Source: Polynucleobacter sp. AM-25C3 (lineage in GTDB: Bacteria; Pseudomonadota; Gammaproteobacteria; Burkholderiales; Burkholderiaceae). Taken from it: DNA of 64,000 nt. The notes below the pieces were generated by a model. It saw only the letters and a program-made list of their open reading frames with translations, did no database searches and was not told where the DNA came from. Location: positions 1 to 64,000 of the forward strand of contig NZ_JACVOS010000011.1 of assembly GCF_018882335.1 (NCBI RefSeq). Reading direction: 5' to 3'. Numbering within the stretch: the first letter of the stretch is position 1; each line of letters begins with the position of its first letter. The position numbers and the translations under genes were made by a program. This document shows positions 43,114 to 53,026 of this stretch, piece after piece.

Positions 43114-43578
43114 TTATGAACTCAGACCTGCAATGATATCTGGTGGAGCCTGAACAAGCTCAATTAAGACACCTTCGCCACAAAATGGAAATTCTTCATT
43201 TCCCTTGGGGTGTACAAAGGTAATGTCATAACCAGCCGCACCCTTACGAATGCCACCTGGGGCAAAGCGCAGGCCTTGTGCAGATAACCACTCAACTGCC
43301 TTAGGGAGGTCGTCAACCCATAAACCAATATGGTTTAGTGGCGTCTGATGAACGGCAGGTTTCTTGTCAATGTCGAACGGCTGCATGAGATCCACTTCAA
43401 TCTCATGAGCGCCTTTACCAATCGCACAAATATCTTCGTCTACGTTTTCACGCTCAGAAACAAAAGTGCTTTTGTATTCAAAACCCAATAACTCAACCCA
43501 AAGCTTGCGGAGGCGATCTTTATTCTCACCACCAATAGCGATTTGCTGAATACCCAATATCTTGAATGGTTTAGTCAT
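43114..43578 (-). CDS. mce: Methylmalonyl-CoA epimerase (VOC family)
   Basis: Interconverts (S)- and (R)-methylmalonyl-CoA between propionyl-CoA carboxylase and the mutase. 154 residues of the vicinal-oxygen-chelate fold. Aligning by eye with the known epimerase, the metal ligands fall at Q12 (usually His), Q66, H83 and E140 (in GVLIELVQ); the HPKG motif is present. So one canonical His is Gln here. The neighbours pccA, pccB, meaB and mcm make this function likely; the generic alternative is another VOC enzyme. Confidence 0.78.
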   Translation of the reverse strand: MTKPFKILGIQQIAIGGENKDRLRKLWVELLGFEYKSTFVSERENVDEDICAIGKGAHEIEVDLMQPFDIDKKPAVHQTPLNHIGLWVDDLPKAVEWLSAQGLRFAPGGIRKGAAGYDITFVHPKGNEEFPFCGEGVLIELVQAPPDIIAGLSS

Positions 43579-43586
43579 GACGAGCC

Positions 43587-45623
43587 CTATTCAAAACGAA
43601 TGATCAATTGATCAACCGCCAAGCTTTCGCCTACATTCGCACAGATTTCAGCAACTACGCCATCTTGAGCGGCAACCAAGGTGTTCTCCATCTTCATCGC
43701 TTCAATCGCGGCTAATTTCTGGCCGGCAGTTACTGCCTCACCCACTTTAACGGAGATGTTGGTCAACAGGCCTGGCATTGGAGACATCACTAGCTTCGAA
43801 GTGTCTGGCGGCACTTTTACTAACATGCGACGCTGTAGCTCAGCACCTAGCGGGCTCAGAACCATGCATTCGTAATGAGCGCCATCCAGAACGAGGACAT
43901 ACTTAACACCCTTACGCTCCACTTGCGCAGTGATCTTATGGGTGCCATTAATCGTTGCGCGTAAGCAAAGCTCACCTGGACGCCAATTGCTAACGATGTT
44001 GTAGCGACTAACGTCACCCGCTTCCTCAATATAGACAGAGTACACACCCTCTTTGAGTTCAACCCGAATTGGAATCTCTTGGATATCTTCATTCGAGCCG
44101 ACGCGAGAGCCAGTAACCACAACAAACTTCTTGGCAATCGTCATCTCATGACCGGCCAATTGACCATCAATCATCTTGATGTGCTCAAGGTAGCGATAGC
44201 GCATGAATGCTGCTAGTGCTGCCAAGCGCTTCGGATCGGCTGGCTGAACAGAATCCTTTTTGAATCCATCTGGATACTCTTCAGCAATAAAGCCGGTAGT
44301 GAAATCACCAGATACAAAGCGTGGATGCTGTAGCAAAGCTGCTTGGAACGGAATGTTCGAATGAATACCGCGGATCACGAAATCATTGAGTGCAGCACGC
44401 ATCTTTTCAATTGCTTCAGTACGATCCTTGCCATGCACGATTAACTTAGCAATCATGGAGTCGTAGTGCATCGGAATTTCACCGCCCTCGTAGACACCAG
44501 TATCTACACGCACACCATCAAGTTCCTCTGGTGGGCGATATTTCACTAAGCGACCAGTGGATGGTAAAAAGTTACGGAAAGGATCGTCCGCATTAATACG
44601 GCATTCCATTGACCAACCATCTAGTTTGATGTCTTCTTGCTTAAATGCTAACTTTTCGCCAGCAGCCACACGAATCATCTGCTCCACTAAATCAAGACCG
44701 GTAATCCCTTCGGTAACCGGATGCTCAACCTGCAAGCGGGTATTCATCTCAAGGAAGTAGAAGGACTTGTCTTTACCAACTACAAACTCAACCGTACCGG
44801 CAGATTGGTAGTTAACGGCTTTTGCCAATGCAACTGCTTGTTCGCCCATGGCCTTACGGGTTGCGGGATCGATAAATGGAGATGGCGCTTCTTCAATCAC
44901 CTTTTGATGGCGACGCTGAATTGAGCAATCACGCTCACCCAAATACACGACATTGCCATGTGAGTCACCCAATACTTGGATCTCAATATGGCGCGGGCCT
45001 TCAACAAACTTTTCAATAAAGACGCGGTCATCACCAAAGCTATTGAGAGCTTCAGTCCGGCAAGCAGTAAATCCTTCAAAAGCCTCTTTATCATTAAAGG
45101 CCACACGTAGACCTTTACCGCCACCGCCTGCGGATGCCTTAATCATGACTGGGTAACCAATGCCCTGCGCAATCTTGACAGCTTCTTCAGCCTTGTCAAT
45201 AGCTTCATTAAATCCAGGGATCGTATTGACCTTTGCCTCTAAAGCCAATTTCTTGGAGGCAATCTTATCGCCCATCGCAGCAATCGATTGATGCTTAGGT
45301 CCGATGAAGGTAATGCCTTCTTCTTCGCAACGACGTGCAAACTGCTCATTCTCAGATAAGAAACCATATCCTGGATGGACAGCCTCAGCGCCAGTATCTT
45401 TACAGGCCTGAATGATGCGATCCATTACTAAATAGGATTCACGTGATGGTGCAGGCCCGATGCAAACTGCTTCATCAGCCATCTGCACATGACGCGCTTC
45501 TTTATCGGCCTCAGAATAGACGGCAACCGTCTTGATGCCCATCTTCTTGGCTGTTTTCATTACACGGCAAGCAATCTCGCCGCGGTTAGCAATCAAAATT
45601 TTCTTAAACATTTTCGTAGTCAT
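43587..45623 (-). CDS. pccA: Propionyl-CoA carboxylase, biotin-containing alpha subunit
   Basis: ATP-grasp biotin carboxylase plus biotin carrier in one 678-residue chain. The N-terminal BC domain has [13 protein letters not shown] and [14 protein letters not shown]; the C-terminal biotinyl domain has EAMKMEN with the modified Lys. Between them is the BT-type linker. The first ATG is used, though a second at 45611 gives MFKKIL. Paired with pccB and flanked by methylmalonyl-CoA genes, so propionyl-CoA is the likely substrate; methylcrotonyl-CoA is the alternative. Confidence 0.92.
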   Translation of the reverse strand: MTTKMFKKILIANRGEIACRVMKTAKKMGIKTVAVYSEADKEARHVQMADEAVCIGPAPSRESYLVMDRIIQACKDTGAEAVHPGYGFLSENEQFARRCEEEGITFIGPKHQSIAAMGDKIASKKLALEAKVNTIPGFNEAIDKAEEAVKIAQGIGYPVMIKASAGGGGKGLRVAFNDKEAFEGFTACRTEALNSFGDDRVFIEKFVEGPRHIEIQVLGDSHGNVVYLGERDCSIQRRHQKVIEEAPSPFIDPATRKAMGEQAVALAKAVNYQSAGTVEFVVGKDKSFYFLEMNTRLQVEHPVTEGITGLDLVEQMIRVAAGEKLAFKQEDIKLDGWSMECRINADDPFRNFLPSTGRLVKYRPPEELDGVRVDTGVYEGGEIPMHYDSMIAKLIVHGKDRTEAIEKMRAALNDFVIRGIHSNIPFQAALLQHPRFVSGDFTTGFIAEEYPDGFKKDSVQPADPKRLAALAAFMRYRYLEHIKMIDGQLAGHEMTIAKKFVVVTGSRVGSNEDIQEIPIRVELKEGVYSVYIEEAGDVSRYNIVSNWRPGELCLRATINGTHKITAQVERKGVKYVLVLDGAHYECMVLSPLGAELQRRMLVKVPPDTSKLVMSPMPGLLTNISVKVGEAVTAGQKLAAIEAMKMENTLVAAQDGVVAEICANVGESLAVDQLIIRFE

Positions 45624-45637
45624 GATTTGTCGGCGCC

Positions 45638-47170
45638 TTAAAGGGGAATATTGCCGTGTTTACGCGGTGGGTTTGTGAGCTCTTTATCTTTGAGCATTGC
45701 CAAAGAGCGTGAGATGCGCTTGCGGGTTTCATGTGGCAAGATAACATCGTCAATGTAGCCGCGACGACCTGCCACAAACGGGTTCGCAAATTTAGCCTTG
45801 TACTCCGCTTCACGCGCAGTGATTTTCTCTGGATCAGATTTCTCTTCGCGGAAGATAATTTCAACAGCACCCTTAGGCCCCATTACAGCGATTTCTGCTG
45901 AAGGCCAAGCAAAGTTCACGTCACCACGTAAATGCTTAGAAGCCATCACGTCATAAGCTCCACCGTAGGCTTTACGAGTAATCAGCGTCACCTTAGGTAC
46001 AGTGCAATCCGCATAGGCGTAGAGCAACTTCGCACCATGCTTAATGATGCCGCCGTACTCTTGTGAGGTGCCAGGCATAAATCCAGGCACATCAACTAAG
46101 GTAACGACAGGGATATTGAAGGCATCACAGAATCGAACGAAACGTGCAGCTTTAATTGATGCCTTGATATCCAAGCAACCCGCCAAAATCAATGGCTGAT
46201 TGGCTACGATACCAATCGAGCGACCTTCCATCCTTGCAAAACCAATAAGGATGTTTTTAGCGTAGTCAGGTTGCAACTCAAAGAACTCGCCATCATCCAC
46301 AATCTTCTCAATCAACTCTTTCATATCGTAAGGTTGATTGGGATTGCTTGGAACCAAGGTATCTAATGAGAAATCCGGCTCTTCAGTACGCATCGCCCCA
46401 TTAATCATCGGCGGTTTCTCGCGATTCGATAAGGGGAGGTAGTTAAAGAAACGACGGAGCATCATGATGGCATCTACATCGTTATCAAAAGCCAAATCAC
46501 AAACGCCTGAGATAGTGGAATGAGTTACAGCGCCACCCAACTCTTCAGCCGTCACATCTTCATGAGTCACGGTCTTCACCACTTCTGGTCCGGTCACAAA
46601 CATGTATGAACTATCTTTCACCATGAAAATGAAGTCCGTGAGCGCCGGTGAATACACGGCACCACCAGCTGATGGTCCCATGATCAAAGAAATCTGCGGA
46701 ATCACACCAGACGCAGTCACATTGCGCTGGAAGATTTCTGCATAGCCGCCCAAAGAGGCTACGCCCTCTTGAATACGTGCACCACCGGAGTCATTCAGAC
46801 CAATAACAGGAGCACCTACTTTGAGCGCTTGATCCATGATCTTGCAAATCTTCTCAGCATGCGCTTCGGAAAGTGAGCCGCCTAAGACAGTAAAGTCTTG
46901 TGAAAATACAAACACCAAACGGCCGTTAATCATGCCGTAACCAGTAACCACGCCATCGCCCGGGACTGTTTGATCAGCCATGCCAAAGTCGTGGCAGCGA
47001 TGCTCTACAAACATATCCCACTCTTCAAAAGTGCCCGCATCTAACAAGAGCTCAATACGCTCACGTGCGGTCAACTTGCCTTTGGAATGCTGAGCAGCAA
47101 TACGCTTTTGCCCGCCACCTAATCTGGCAAGTTCACGCTTTGCTTCAAGCTGTTGAATGATTTCCTTCAT
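45638..47170 (-). CDS. pccB: Propionyl-CoA carboxylase, carboxyltransferase beta subunit
   Basis: Transfers the carboxyl group from biotin to propionyl-CoA. Start taken at the ATG for [13 protein letters not shown] (510 residues); the longer frame runs back into meaB. Crotonase-fold carboxyltransferase signatures include [46 protein letters not shown] and [14 protein letters not shown]. Lies 10 bp after meaB and 14 bp before pccA. Confidence 0.95.
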   Translation of the reverse strand: MKEIIQQLEAKRELARLGGGQKRIAAQHSKGKLTARERIELLLDAGTFEEWDMFVEHRCHDFGMADQTVPGDGVVTGYGMINGRLVFVFSQDFTVLGGSLSEAHAEKICKIMDQALKVGAPVIGLNDSGGARIQEGVASLGGYAEIFQRNVTASGVIPQISLIMGPSAGGAVYSPALTDFIFMVKDSSYMFVTGPEVVKTVTHEDVTAEELGGAVTHSTISGVCDLAFDNDVDAIMMLRRFFNYLPLSNREKPPMINGAMRTEEPDFSLDTLVPSNPNQPYDMKELIEKIVDDGEFFELQPDYAKNILIGFARMEGRSIGIVANQPLILAGCLDIKASIKAARFVRFCDAFNIPVVTLVDVPGFMPGTSQEYGGIIKHGAKLLYAYADCTVPKVTLITRKAYGGAYDVMASKHLRGDVNFAWPSAEIAVMGPKGAVEIIFREEKSDPEKITAREAEYKAKFANPFVAGRRGYIDDVILPHETRKRISRSLAMLKDKELTNPPRKHGNIPL

Positions 47171-47180
47171 AACTACTCCC

Positions 47181-48206
47181 TTAGAAAAATTCGTGCCCCA
47201 TTGCCTCGAGCAAACGTCTCGCAGCAACAGAAGCGGCCATGGTTCCTTGATTTACCTCGTAACTTAAGCCGGGTAAAAGTGTTTGTACTGCTGGGTGATT
47301 CTGAAAAGCATTTTTAAGGCCTGCATCAATTCGATCCCACATCCAAGCACCCGATTGCTGCTTACGGCGAGCTTGTAATTTGCCATTGGCATTTTGTAGT
47401 TTTTGAAAATGCAGGATTTTTTCCCACAACTCAGGTACGCCATTACCCTCTAATGCACTTAAAGTCATGACGGTGGGATGCCAATACTCTTGATCGTGCG
47501 AAGCGTGATCAGGATTTCCTTGGAAGCCCAATAATCGTAGTGAACTCGTGATAAATAATTGTGCTCGCAACGCGGCATCAGGATCGATATCCACTTTGTT
47601 AATAACAATCAGATCAGCGATTTCCATGACGCCTTTTTTAATCGCCTGAAGATCATCGCCAGCATTGGGCAACTGCAACAGCAAGAACATATCTGTCATA
47701 CCGGCAACCGCAATTTCGCTTTGACCAACGCCAACCGTTTCGACGATCACAATGTCAAACCCAGCGGCTTCAGCAACCAACATGGCTTCTCGCGTTTTCT
47801 CAGCTACGCCACCCAAGGTGCAGGATGATGGGCTTGGTCGAATAAATGCGTTATCCAATACCGATAACCTCTCCATGCGAGTCTTGTCACCCAGAATGGA
47901 GCCGCCAGACAGACTGGAAGATGGATCGATCGCGAGAACAGCAACACGATGGCCTTTTTCAATGAGATCTAGGCCAAGGGTTTCAATTAAAGTGGATTTA
48001 CCAACACCAGGCACTCCAGAAATCCCAAGACGAAAGGATTTACCTGTCTTTGGCAATAAGGTATTGAGCACCTCATCTGCACGCTTACGATGATCCATAC
48101 GCGTAGATTCGAGCAAGGTAATGATCTTGGCTAAAGCACGCCGCTGCGCCGATGAGGGCGCACCAGTTAAATCATTCACCAAAGCTTGGTCTACGGAGTT
48201 CAGCAT
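47181..48206 (-). CDS. meaB: Methylmalonyl-CoA mutase-associated G-protein chaperone MeaB
   Basis: GTPase that guards cobalamin loading and reactivation of methylmalonyl-CoA mutase (formerly ArgK). The 341 residues show Walker [10 protein letters not shown] near 63, the [18 protein letters not shown] switch region and the NKVD base-recognition motif. It follows mcm by 28 bp and precedes pccB by 10 bp; the direct linkage to the mutase gene identifies its client. Confidence 0.95.
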   Translation of the reverse strand: MLNSVDQALVNDLTGAPSSAQRRALAKIITLLESTRMDHRKRADEVLNTLLPKTGKSFRLGISGVPGVGKSTLIETLGLDLIEKGHRVAVLAIDPSSSLSGGSILGDKTRMERLSVLDNAFIRPSPSSCTLGGVAEKTREAMLVAEAAGFDIVIVETVGVGQSEIAVAGMTDMFLLLQLPNAGDDLQAIKKGVMEIADLIVINKVDIDPDAALRAQLFITSSLRLLGFQGNPDHASHDQEYWHPTVMTLSALEGNGVPELWEKILHFQKLQNANGKLQARRKQQSGAWMWDRIDAGLKNAFQNHPAVQTLLPGLSYEVNQGTMAASVAARRLLEAMGHEFF

Positions 48207-48234
48207 GCTGATGGGCTCTTCGCTTGTTCTCTAA

Positions 48235-50430
48235 TTACTGAGGCTTAGCAGACTTGCGAATCTGCTCAAGTACATCCTTTGCAGAAGCCGGGATCGGTGT
48301 ACCTGGGCCATAAATGCCCTTTACACCAGCCTCATACAAGAAGTCGTAATCTTGTCTTGGAATAACTCCGCCAACGAATACGATGATGTCGTCAGAACCC
48401 TGTTTCTTCAGCTCGGCAATGATGGCTGGCACCAAAGTCTTATGACCAGCGGCCAATGTAGAGATACCCAAGGCATGAACGTCATTCTCAATTGCTTGGC
48501 GAGCGCACTCTTCCGGAGTTTGGAACAAAGGTCCAATATCCACGTCAAAGCCTAAATCGGCAAAAGCAGTAGCAACTACCTTGGCGCCACGATCATGGCC
48601 ATCTTGACCGAGCTTCGCAATCATCACGCGTGGTCGACGACCGAAGTCTTTTGCAAAATCAGCGATTTCTACTTTCAATTTCTCCCAGCCTTCTGCTGAG
48701 TCATAAGCAGCTGCATACACACCGGTCACCTTTTGAGTATCGGCGCGATGGCGCCCGTAAACTTTTTCTAATGCATCGGACACTTCACCTACCGTAGCGC
48801 GCAAGCGAATCGCTTGAACAGCTAACTCTAGCAAATTACCAGTGTTGTCTTCTGCGGCCTTAGTTAATGCCTCTAGCGCAGCTTCTACTTTTTTAGAGTC
48901 GCGCTTTGCTTTGATATTTTTCAAGCGAGCAACTTGGCTCTCGCGAACCTTATCGTTGTCAATCATCAAAACATCGACCAAATCTTCTTTGCCGAGCTTG
49001 TATTTATTGACACCAACGATCACATCAGAACCAGAGTCAATCTTGGCCTGCTTCTCTGCAGCTGCGGCTTCAATCTTTAACTTAGCCCAACCACTTTCAA
49101 CAGCCTTGGTCATACCACCCATAGCATCAACTTCTTGGATGATTTCCCAAGCTTTATCTGCCATCTCTTGCGTGAGGTTTTCCATCATGTAAGAGCCAGC
49201 CCATGGATCGATCACGCTAGTGATATGGGTTTCTTCTTGCAAAATCAATTGGGTATTACGGGCAATACGGCTAGAGAACTCCGATGGCAAAGCAATTGCC
49301 TCATCAAATGAATTCGTATGCAAAGATTGTGTACCGCCAAATACCGCGGCCATTGCTTCTACAGTAGTTCGTACTACGTTGTTATAGGGGTCTTGCTCAG
49401 TTAAAGACCAGCCTGATGTTTGGCAGTGTGTGCGCAACATCAATGACTTTGGATTCTTTGGCTCGAAAGACTTCATGATGCGCCACCACAAGAGTCTTGC
49501 AGCGCGCAGCTTGGCAACCTCTAAGTAGAAGTTCATACCAATTGCAAAGAAGAAAGATAAGCGACCAGCGAAGCCATCTACATCCAAGCCTTTAGCAAGG
49601 GCAGTTTTTACATACTCTTTACCGTCAGCCAATGTAAATGCCAGTTCAAGAACTTGGTTAGCACCAGCCTCTTGCATGTGATAACCCGAAATCGAGATCG
49701 AGTTAAATTTCGGCATATGCTTGGCGGTGTACTCAATGATGTCACCGATGATGCGCATAGAAGGCTCCGGTGGATAGATGTAAGTATTGCGCACCATGAA
49801 CTCTTTCAGAATATCGTTCTGAATAGTTCCTGATAACAACTCTTGTTTCACGCCCTGCTCTTCACCAGCAACAATGTATCCAGCCAATACTGGCAACACT
49901 GCACCATTCATCGTCATCGATACAGAGACTTTATCCAATGGAATGCCATCGAACAAAATTTTCATATCTTCTACTGAATCAATTGCGACACCAGCTTTAC
50001 CAACGTCACCAGTAACACGCGGATGATCAGAGTCATAGCCGCGATGCGTTGCTAAGTCGAATGCAACAGACACCCCTTGACCGCCTGCATCAAGTGCTTT
50101 GCGATAAAAGGCGTTCGATTCTTCTGCAGTTGAAAAACCTGCGTACTGACGAATGGTCCATGGGCGCACTGAATACATTGTTGCTTGCGGTCCACGTACA
50201 AATGGCTCAAAGCCCGGCAACGAATGTGTGTATTGCAGACCTTCAATATCTTCGGCGGTATACAAAGCCTTAATATGAATTCCATCGGGTGTTTTCCAAC
50301 CTAATTTATCGACATCGCCATTGGGCGCCGACTTTTGGGCTGATTTTTTCCATGCATCTAAATTACTGTCTGGCACATTAGGCCAAGTATTAGATGAATT
50401 CGATGCAGACTTCTTTTCACTTGTACTCAT
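48235..50430 (-). CDS. scpA: Methylmalonyl-CoA mutase (cobalamin-dependent)
   Basis: Rearranges (R)-methylmalonyl-CoA to succinyl-CoA. The 731 residues comprise the TIM barrel ([18 protein letters not shown] region, about 85-105) and the C-terminal B12 domain with lower-ligand H612 in DGHDRG, followed by the VFVGGVIP strand. It is the single-chain, homodimeric type like E. coli ScpA. It is divergent from the GntR gene (97 bp), which probably controls it. No cobalamin riboswitch is seen upstream. Confidence 0.97.
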   Translation of the reverse strand: MSTSEKKSASNSSNTWPNVPDSNLDAWKKSAQKSAPNGDVDKLGWKTPDGIHIKALYTAEDIEGLQYTHSLPGFEPFVRGPQATMYSVRPWTIRQYAGFSTAEESNAFYRKALDAGGQGVSVAFDLATHRGYDSDHPRVTGDVGKAGVAIDSVEDMKILFDGIPLDKVSVSMTMNGAVLPVLAGYIVAGEEQGVKQELLSGTIQNDILKEFMVRNTYIYPPEPSMRIIGDIIEYTAKHMPKFNSISISGYHMQEAGANQVLELAFTLADGKEYVKTALAKGLDVDGFAGRLSFFFAIGMNFYLEVAKLRAARLLWWRIMKSFEPKNPKSLMLRTHCQTSGWSLTEQDPYNNVVRTTVEAMAAVFGGTQSLHTNSFDEAIALPSEFSSRIARNTQLILQEETHITSVIDPWAGSYMMENLTQEMADKAWEIIQEVDAMGGMTKAVESGWAKLKIEAAAAEKQAKIDSGSDVIVGVNKYKLGKEDLVDVLMIDNDKVRESQVARLKNIKAKRDSKKVEAALEALTKAAEDNTGNLLELAVQAIRLRATVGEVSDALEKVYGRHRADTQKVTGVYAAAYDSAEGWEKLKVEIADFAKDFGRRPRVMIAKLGQDGHDRGAKVVATAFADLGFDVDIGPLFQTPEECARQAIENDVHALGISTLAAGHKTLVPAIIAELKKQGSDDIIVFVGGVIPRQDYDFLYEAGVKGIYGPGTPIPASAKDVLEQIRKSAKPQ

Positions 50431-50486
50431 AAAGCACTCCCGGTTGGCTTTATTACATTGTTACTAAATTTGTAGGATCATTTTGC

Positions 50487-50521
50487 TTGACTTTTTTTTA
50501 TTTGTCTAGATACTGTATACA
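50487..50521 (+). promoter_or_regulatory. gntR promoter with an overlapping TGTATACA palindrome
   Basis: TTGACT (50487-50492) and TACTGT (50511-50516) are 18 bp apart, a plausible sigma-70 pair, and TGTATACA (50514-50521) is a perfect 8-bp palindrome across the -10 region, 6-13 bp upstream of the gntR ATG. GntR regulators often bind such T-rich/A-rich palindromes, so autoregulation and control of the divergent mcm operon are likely. Inference. Confidence 0.45.
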
Positions 50522-50526
50522 TAATT

Positions 50527-51165
50527 ATGAATGCAAAACTAATTAACAGACCTCTATACGAAGACGTTGCAGAACGACTGCGTGAGCAAATCTTTTCCCA
50601 TGAATTGGCTCCAGGTAGCTGGCTAGATGAACAAAATCTGGCTATTGCCTTTGGTATTAGCCGTACGCCCATGCGGGAAGCCATCAAGGTTTTGGCCTCT
50701 GAGGGCCTAGTAACGACCAAAATGAATAAAGGCGCCTATGTTACTGAGGTAGATAGACGGGATTTAGAGCAAATCTTTACCGTACTCTCCCTCCTAGAAG
50801 GACAAGCAGCCAAAGAAACCGCCCTGAAGGCAACTGAGGCGCAGTTAACGCTATTAGATAACCTGCACCACCGCCTAGAAAAGGCTGCTGCAGACCGCGA
50901 TACAGAGCAATTCTTTGAAATTAATGTCAAATTTCATGATTTGATACAAGAAATCGCCGGTAATAAATGGATGAATGGCGTGATTGCTGACTTACGCAAG
51001 GTATTAAAGCTCCAAAGACGCGATTCATTAAGTCGGGGTGGACGATTATTGAGCTCACTTATTGAGCATCGGGAGATTCTCCAGGCCATCCTGAAAAGAG
51101 ATCCCCTGGCAGCTGAGACTGCTATGCGAAAGCACCTAGCTCGCGGGCTTGAAGCAGTTAAGTAA
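50527..51165 (+). CDS. GntR-family transcriptional regulator (FCD/FadR subgroup)
   Basis: A 212-residue regulator. Winged HTH at about 8-70 (YEDVAERLREQIFSHEL, then AFGISRTPMREAIKVLASEGL), followed by the FCD ligand domain with metal-type His in KFHDLIQ and LIEHREILQA. Divergent to the mcm-meaB-pccB-pccA run, so it most likely controls propionate metabolism; the effector (perhaps an acyl-CoA or 2-methylcitrate) is unknown. Confidence 0.88.
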   Translation: MNAKLINRPLYEDVAERLREQIFSHELAPGSWLDEQNLAIAFGISRTPMREAIKVLASEGLVTTKMNKGAYVTEVDRRDLEQIFTVLSLLEGQAAKETALKATEAQLTLLDNLHHRLEKAAADRDTEQFFEINVKFHDLIQEIAGNKWMNGVIADLRKVLKLQRRDSLSRGGRLLSSLIEHREILQAILKRDPLAAETAMRKHLARGLEAVK

Positions 51166-51196
51166 TCAGCGGATTAACTGATAATCCATAAAAAAC

Positions 51197-51225
51197 AAAG
51201 GCTTAGCTGATTAAGCTAAGCCTTT
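51197..51225. terminator. Strong hairpin terminator between gntR and the cytochrome gene
   Basis: AAAGGCTTAGCT and AGCTAAGCCTTT form a perfect 12-bp stem around GATTA. On the minus strand it is followed by TGTTTTTT, so it works best for the leftward cytochrome transcript; on the plus strand there is no T run after it. Confidence 0.85.
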
Positions 51226-51251
51226 AATGCAATAGTTTAAGGTAGTTGAAA

Positions 51252-51596
51252 TTACTTCTTAACTACGAAATTTCCTGGCAAAGTTGCGATATAAGCAGCG
51301 ATATCGTGCATATCAGCATCGGTGAATGTCTGAACTTGGGAGCCCATCACAGCATTATTGCGGCCGTATTGCGCATTTCCATTGCCTACCTTATATGCCT
51401 TCAGAGCGTAGTAGAGGTAATCAGAATACTGACCAGCTAATTTTGGATAAGCGGGCAAGATTGGGGTATTTAAGCCTGCTCCATGGCAAGAAGCGCAATT
51501 AGCCTTCTCAACAAGTGCCTGACCTTTATCAGCGCTAGCAGCATGAGCTACGCCGATGCTAGATAACAAAATGGCGGTAATTAGTGCGAATTTCAT
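51252..51596 (-). CDS. Small secreted c-type cytochrome (class I)
   Basis: Start set at the ATG for MKFALITAILLSSIG (114 residues). The signal peptide (about 19 residues, ending AHA) precedes a mature protein with one CASCHG heme site near residue 35 and a likely Met ligand late in the chain (GSQVQTF / DADMHDIA). It is a cytochrome c553-like electron carrier of the periplasm. It overlaps nothing and follows the next cytochrome gene by 17 bp. Confidence 0.85.
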   Translation of the reverse strand: MKFALITAILLSSIGVAHAASADKGQALVEKANCASCHGAGLNTPILPAYPKLAGQYSDYLYYALKAYKVGNGNAQYGRNNAVMGSQVQTFTDADMHDIAAYIATLPGNFVVKK

Positions 51597-51613
51597 AAAC
51601 ATGCCTCTAAATA

Positions 51614-51979
51614 TCACTTCAATGGGTTATTTGGTGAGCTGGCAGTTTGCACAGCATAGTATTCGCCAAGATCAGCCATGTCTTGATCAGACAAGCTGGC
51701 AGCAATTGAACGCATCGTTGGATGCTTTCTTTCGCCCTTCTTGTAAGCGGCTAAAGAGCTAGCGATGTAAGCGGCGTTCTGGCCACCCAACATCGGCACT
51801 TTATAAACTAAAGGATAGTCAGCACGGTAGTCAGGAATGGAATGGCAACCAATGCAAAGCCATACCTTGCCTTGTCCAGCCTGAGCAGAGCCTTTGACAT
51901 CTTGAGCTTGAGCGGCAAAACCAGCAAAAGCCAAAGTAGCACAAAGAGCCATTTGGGAAAGAATGAGGTGTTTTTTCAT
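51614..51979 (-). CDS. Small secreted c-type cytochrome (class I), second copy
   Basis: Start taken at the ATG at 51979 (MKKHLILSQMALCATLA, 121 residues), since the upstream ATGs give no signal peptide. A signal peptide ends near AQA, and one CIGCH heme site lies near residue 42 followed by the HSIPDYRADYP-like loop. It resembles the downstream cytochrome in layout, but the heme site and loops differ. The pair is divergent from the MoxR gene and may pass electrons for the enzyme matured by that module. Confidence 0.85.
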   Translation of the reverse strand: MKKHLILSQMALCATLAFAGFAAQAQDVKGSAQAGQGKVWLCIGCHSIPDYRADYPLVYKVPMLGGQNAAYIASSLAAYKKGERKHPTMRSIAASLSDQDMADLGEYYAVQTASSPNNPLK

Positions 51980-52053
51980 GGAAATCATCATTAACGAGTT
52001 TGATTTAGATCAATTTGGAGAGAGTATAGCGGAGACAGGCAGAGATCCTCCAC

Positions 52054-52108
52054 TTCAGACGCTGAAATCAGTGAAAACACTGAAAATACCAGCCCTTTTA
52101 CCTATACT
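52054..52108. promoter_or_regulatory. Palindromic elements and -10 box in the cytochrome/moxR spacer
   Basis: TTCAG-acg-CTGAA (52054-52066) and CAGTG-aaaa-CACTG (52069-52082) are adjacent inverted repeats; TATACT at 52103-52108 can be the -10 of moxR. They lie between divergent transcripts, where a shared regulator would bind. No known consensus is claimed. Confidence 0.35.
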
Positions 52109-52145
52109 TGAACGCTATTTAATGACAAATTGATTGCTCGCACCG

Positions 52146-53003
52146 ATGACAAAGACTAAATCCCGTTTTGATGGCTCACAGAGCTATGTAGCCACAGACG
52201 ACCTCAAACTCGCAGTCAATGCCGCGATTCAACTCCAGCGCCCTTTGTTGATTAAAGGCGAGCCTGGAACTGGCAAAACCATGCTGGCCGAAGAAGTGGC
52301 CGCAGCCCTGAATATGCCTTTAATGCAATGGCATATTAAGTCGACCACCAAAGCTCAACAAGGTCTTTATGAATACGATGCCGTGAGTCGCTTAAGAGAC
52401 TCCCAGTTAGGTGACGCCAAAGTAAATGACATTCGTAATTACATTGTTAAAGGTGTTCTTTGGCAAGCATTTGAGGCTGATGAACCCGTAGTGCTATTAA
52501 TTGATGAAATTGATAAAGCGGATATTGAATTTCCGAATGACCTCTTGCGAGAAATTGATCGCATGGAATTCTACGTATATGAAACAAGAGAGCTCATCAA
52601 AGCCAAGCATCGCCCTCTCGTGATCATTACCTCCAATAATGAAAAAGAATTACCAGATGCATTCTTGCGTCGTTGCTTTTTTCATTACATCTCATTTCCT
52701 GATGCAGGAACCATGCAAAGTATTGTTGATGTTCATCACCCCAATATCAAACACGAATTGCTCGAAGCTGCTCTCAAGTCCTTTTACCAAATCAGATCAT
52801 TGCCTGGGCTAAAGAAGAAACCATCCACTTCTGAATTAATTGATTGGTTAAAGCTATTGTTAGCCGAGGATATTCCCGCTGAGACACTCTACAGCGGTGA
52901 AGAAAAAATATCCATTCCGCCATTGCATGGCGCGCTTCTAAAGAATGAACAAGATATTCACTTATTTGAACGCTTAGTCATGATGAATCGCAATCACCGC
53001 TGA
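52146..53003 (+). CDS. MoxR-family AAA+ ATPase (CoxD-like)
   Basis: A 285-residue ATPase with Walker A GEPGTGKTM near 37, Walker B VLLIDEIDKAD and a sensor ITSNNEKELPDAFLRRC. MoxR ATPases act with VWA proteins to mature or remodel metalloenzymes; CoxD/CoxE do so for CO dehydrogenase. The next gene codes for the VWA partner. The in-frame TTG at 52134 is possible but the ATG at 52146 is preferred. Confidence 0.9.
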   Translation: MTKTKSRFDGSQSYVATDDLKLAVNAAIQLQRPLLIKGEPGTGKTMLAEEVAAALNMPLMQWHIKSTTKAQQGLYEYDAVSRLRDSQLGDAKVNDIRNYIVKGVLWQAFEADEPVVLLIDEIDKADIEFPNDLLREIDRMEFYVYETRELIKAKHRPLVIITSNNEKELPDAFLRRCFFHYISFPDAGTMQSIVDVHHPNIKHELLEAALKSFYQIRSLPGLKKKPSTSELIDWLKLLLAEDIPAETLYSGEEKISIPPLHGALLKNEQDIHLFERLVMMNRNHR

Positions 53004-53026
53004 TCTCAAGCGATAAAGACTGAGTC

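Noticed and set aside
50430..50526. Cobalamin riboswitch upstream of the mutase gene
   Set aside because: The spacer is only 97 bp, is AT-rich and lacks the conserved B12-box; the space is filled by the divergent promoter.
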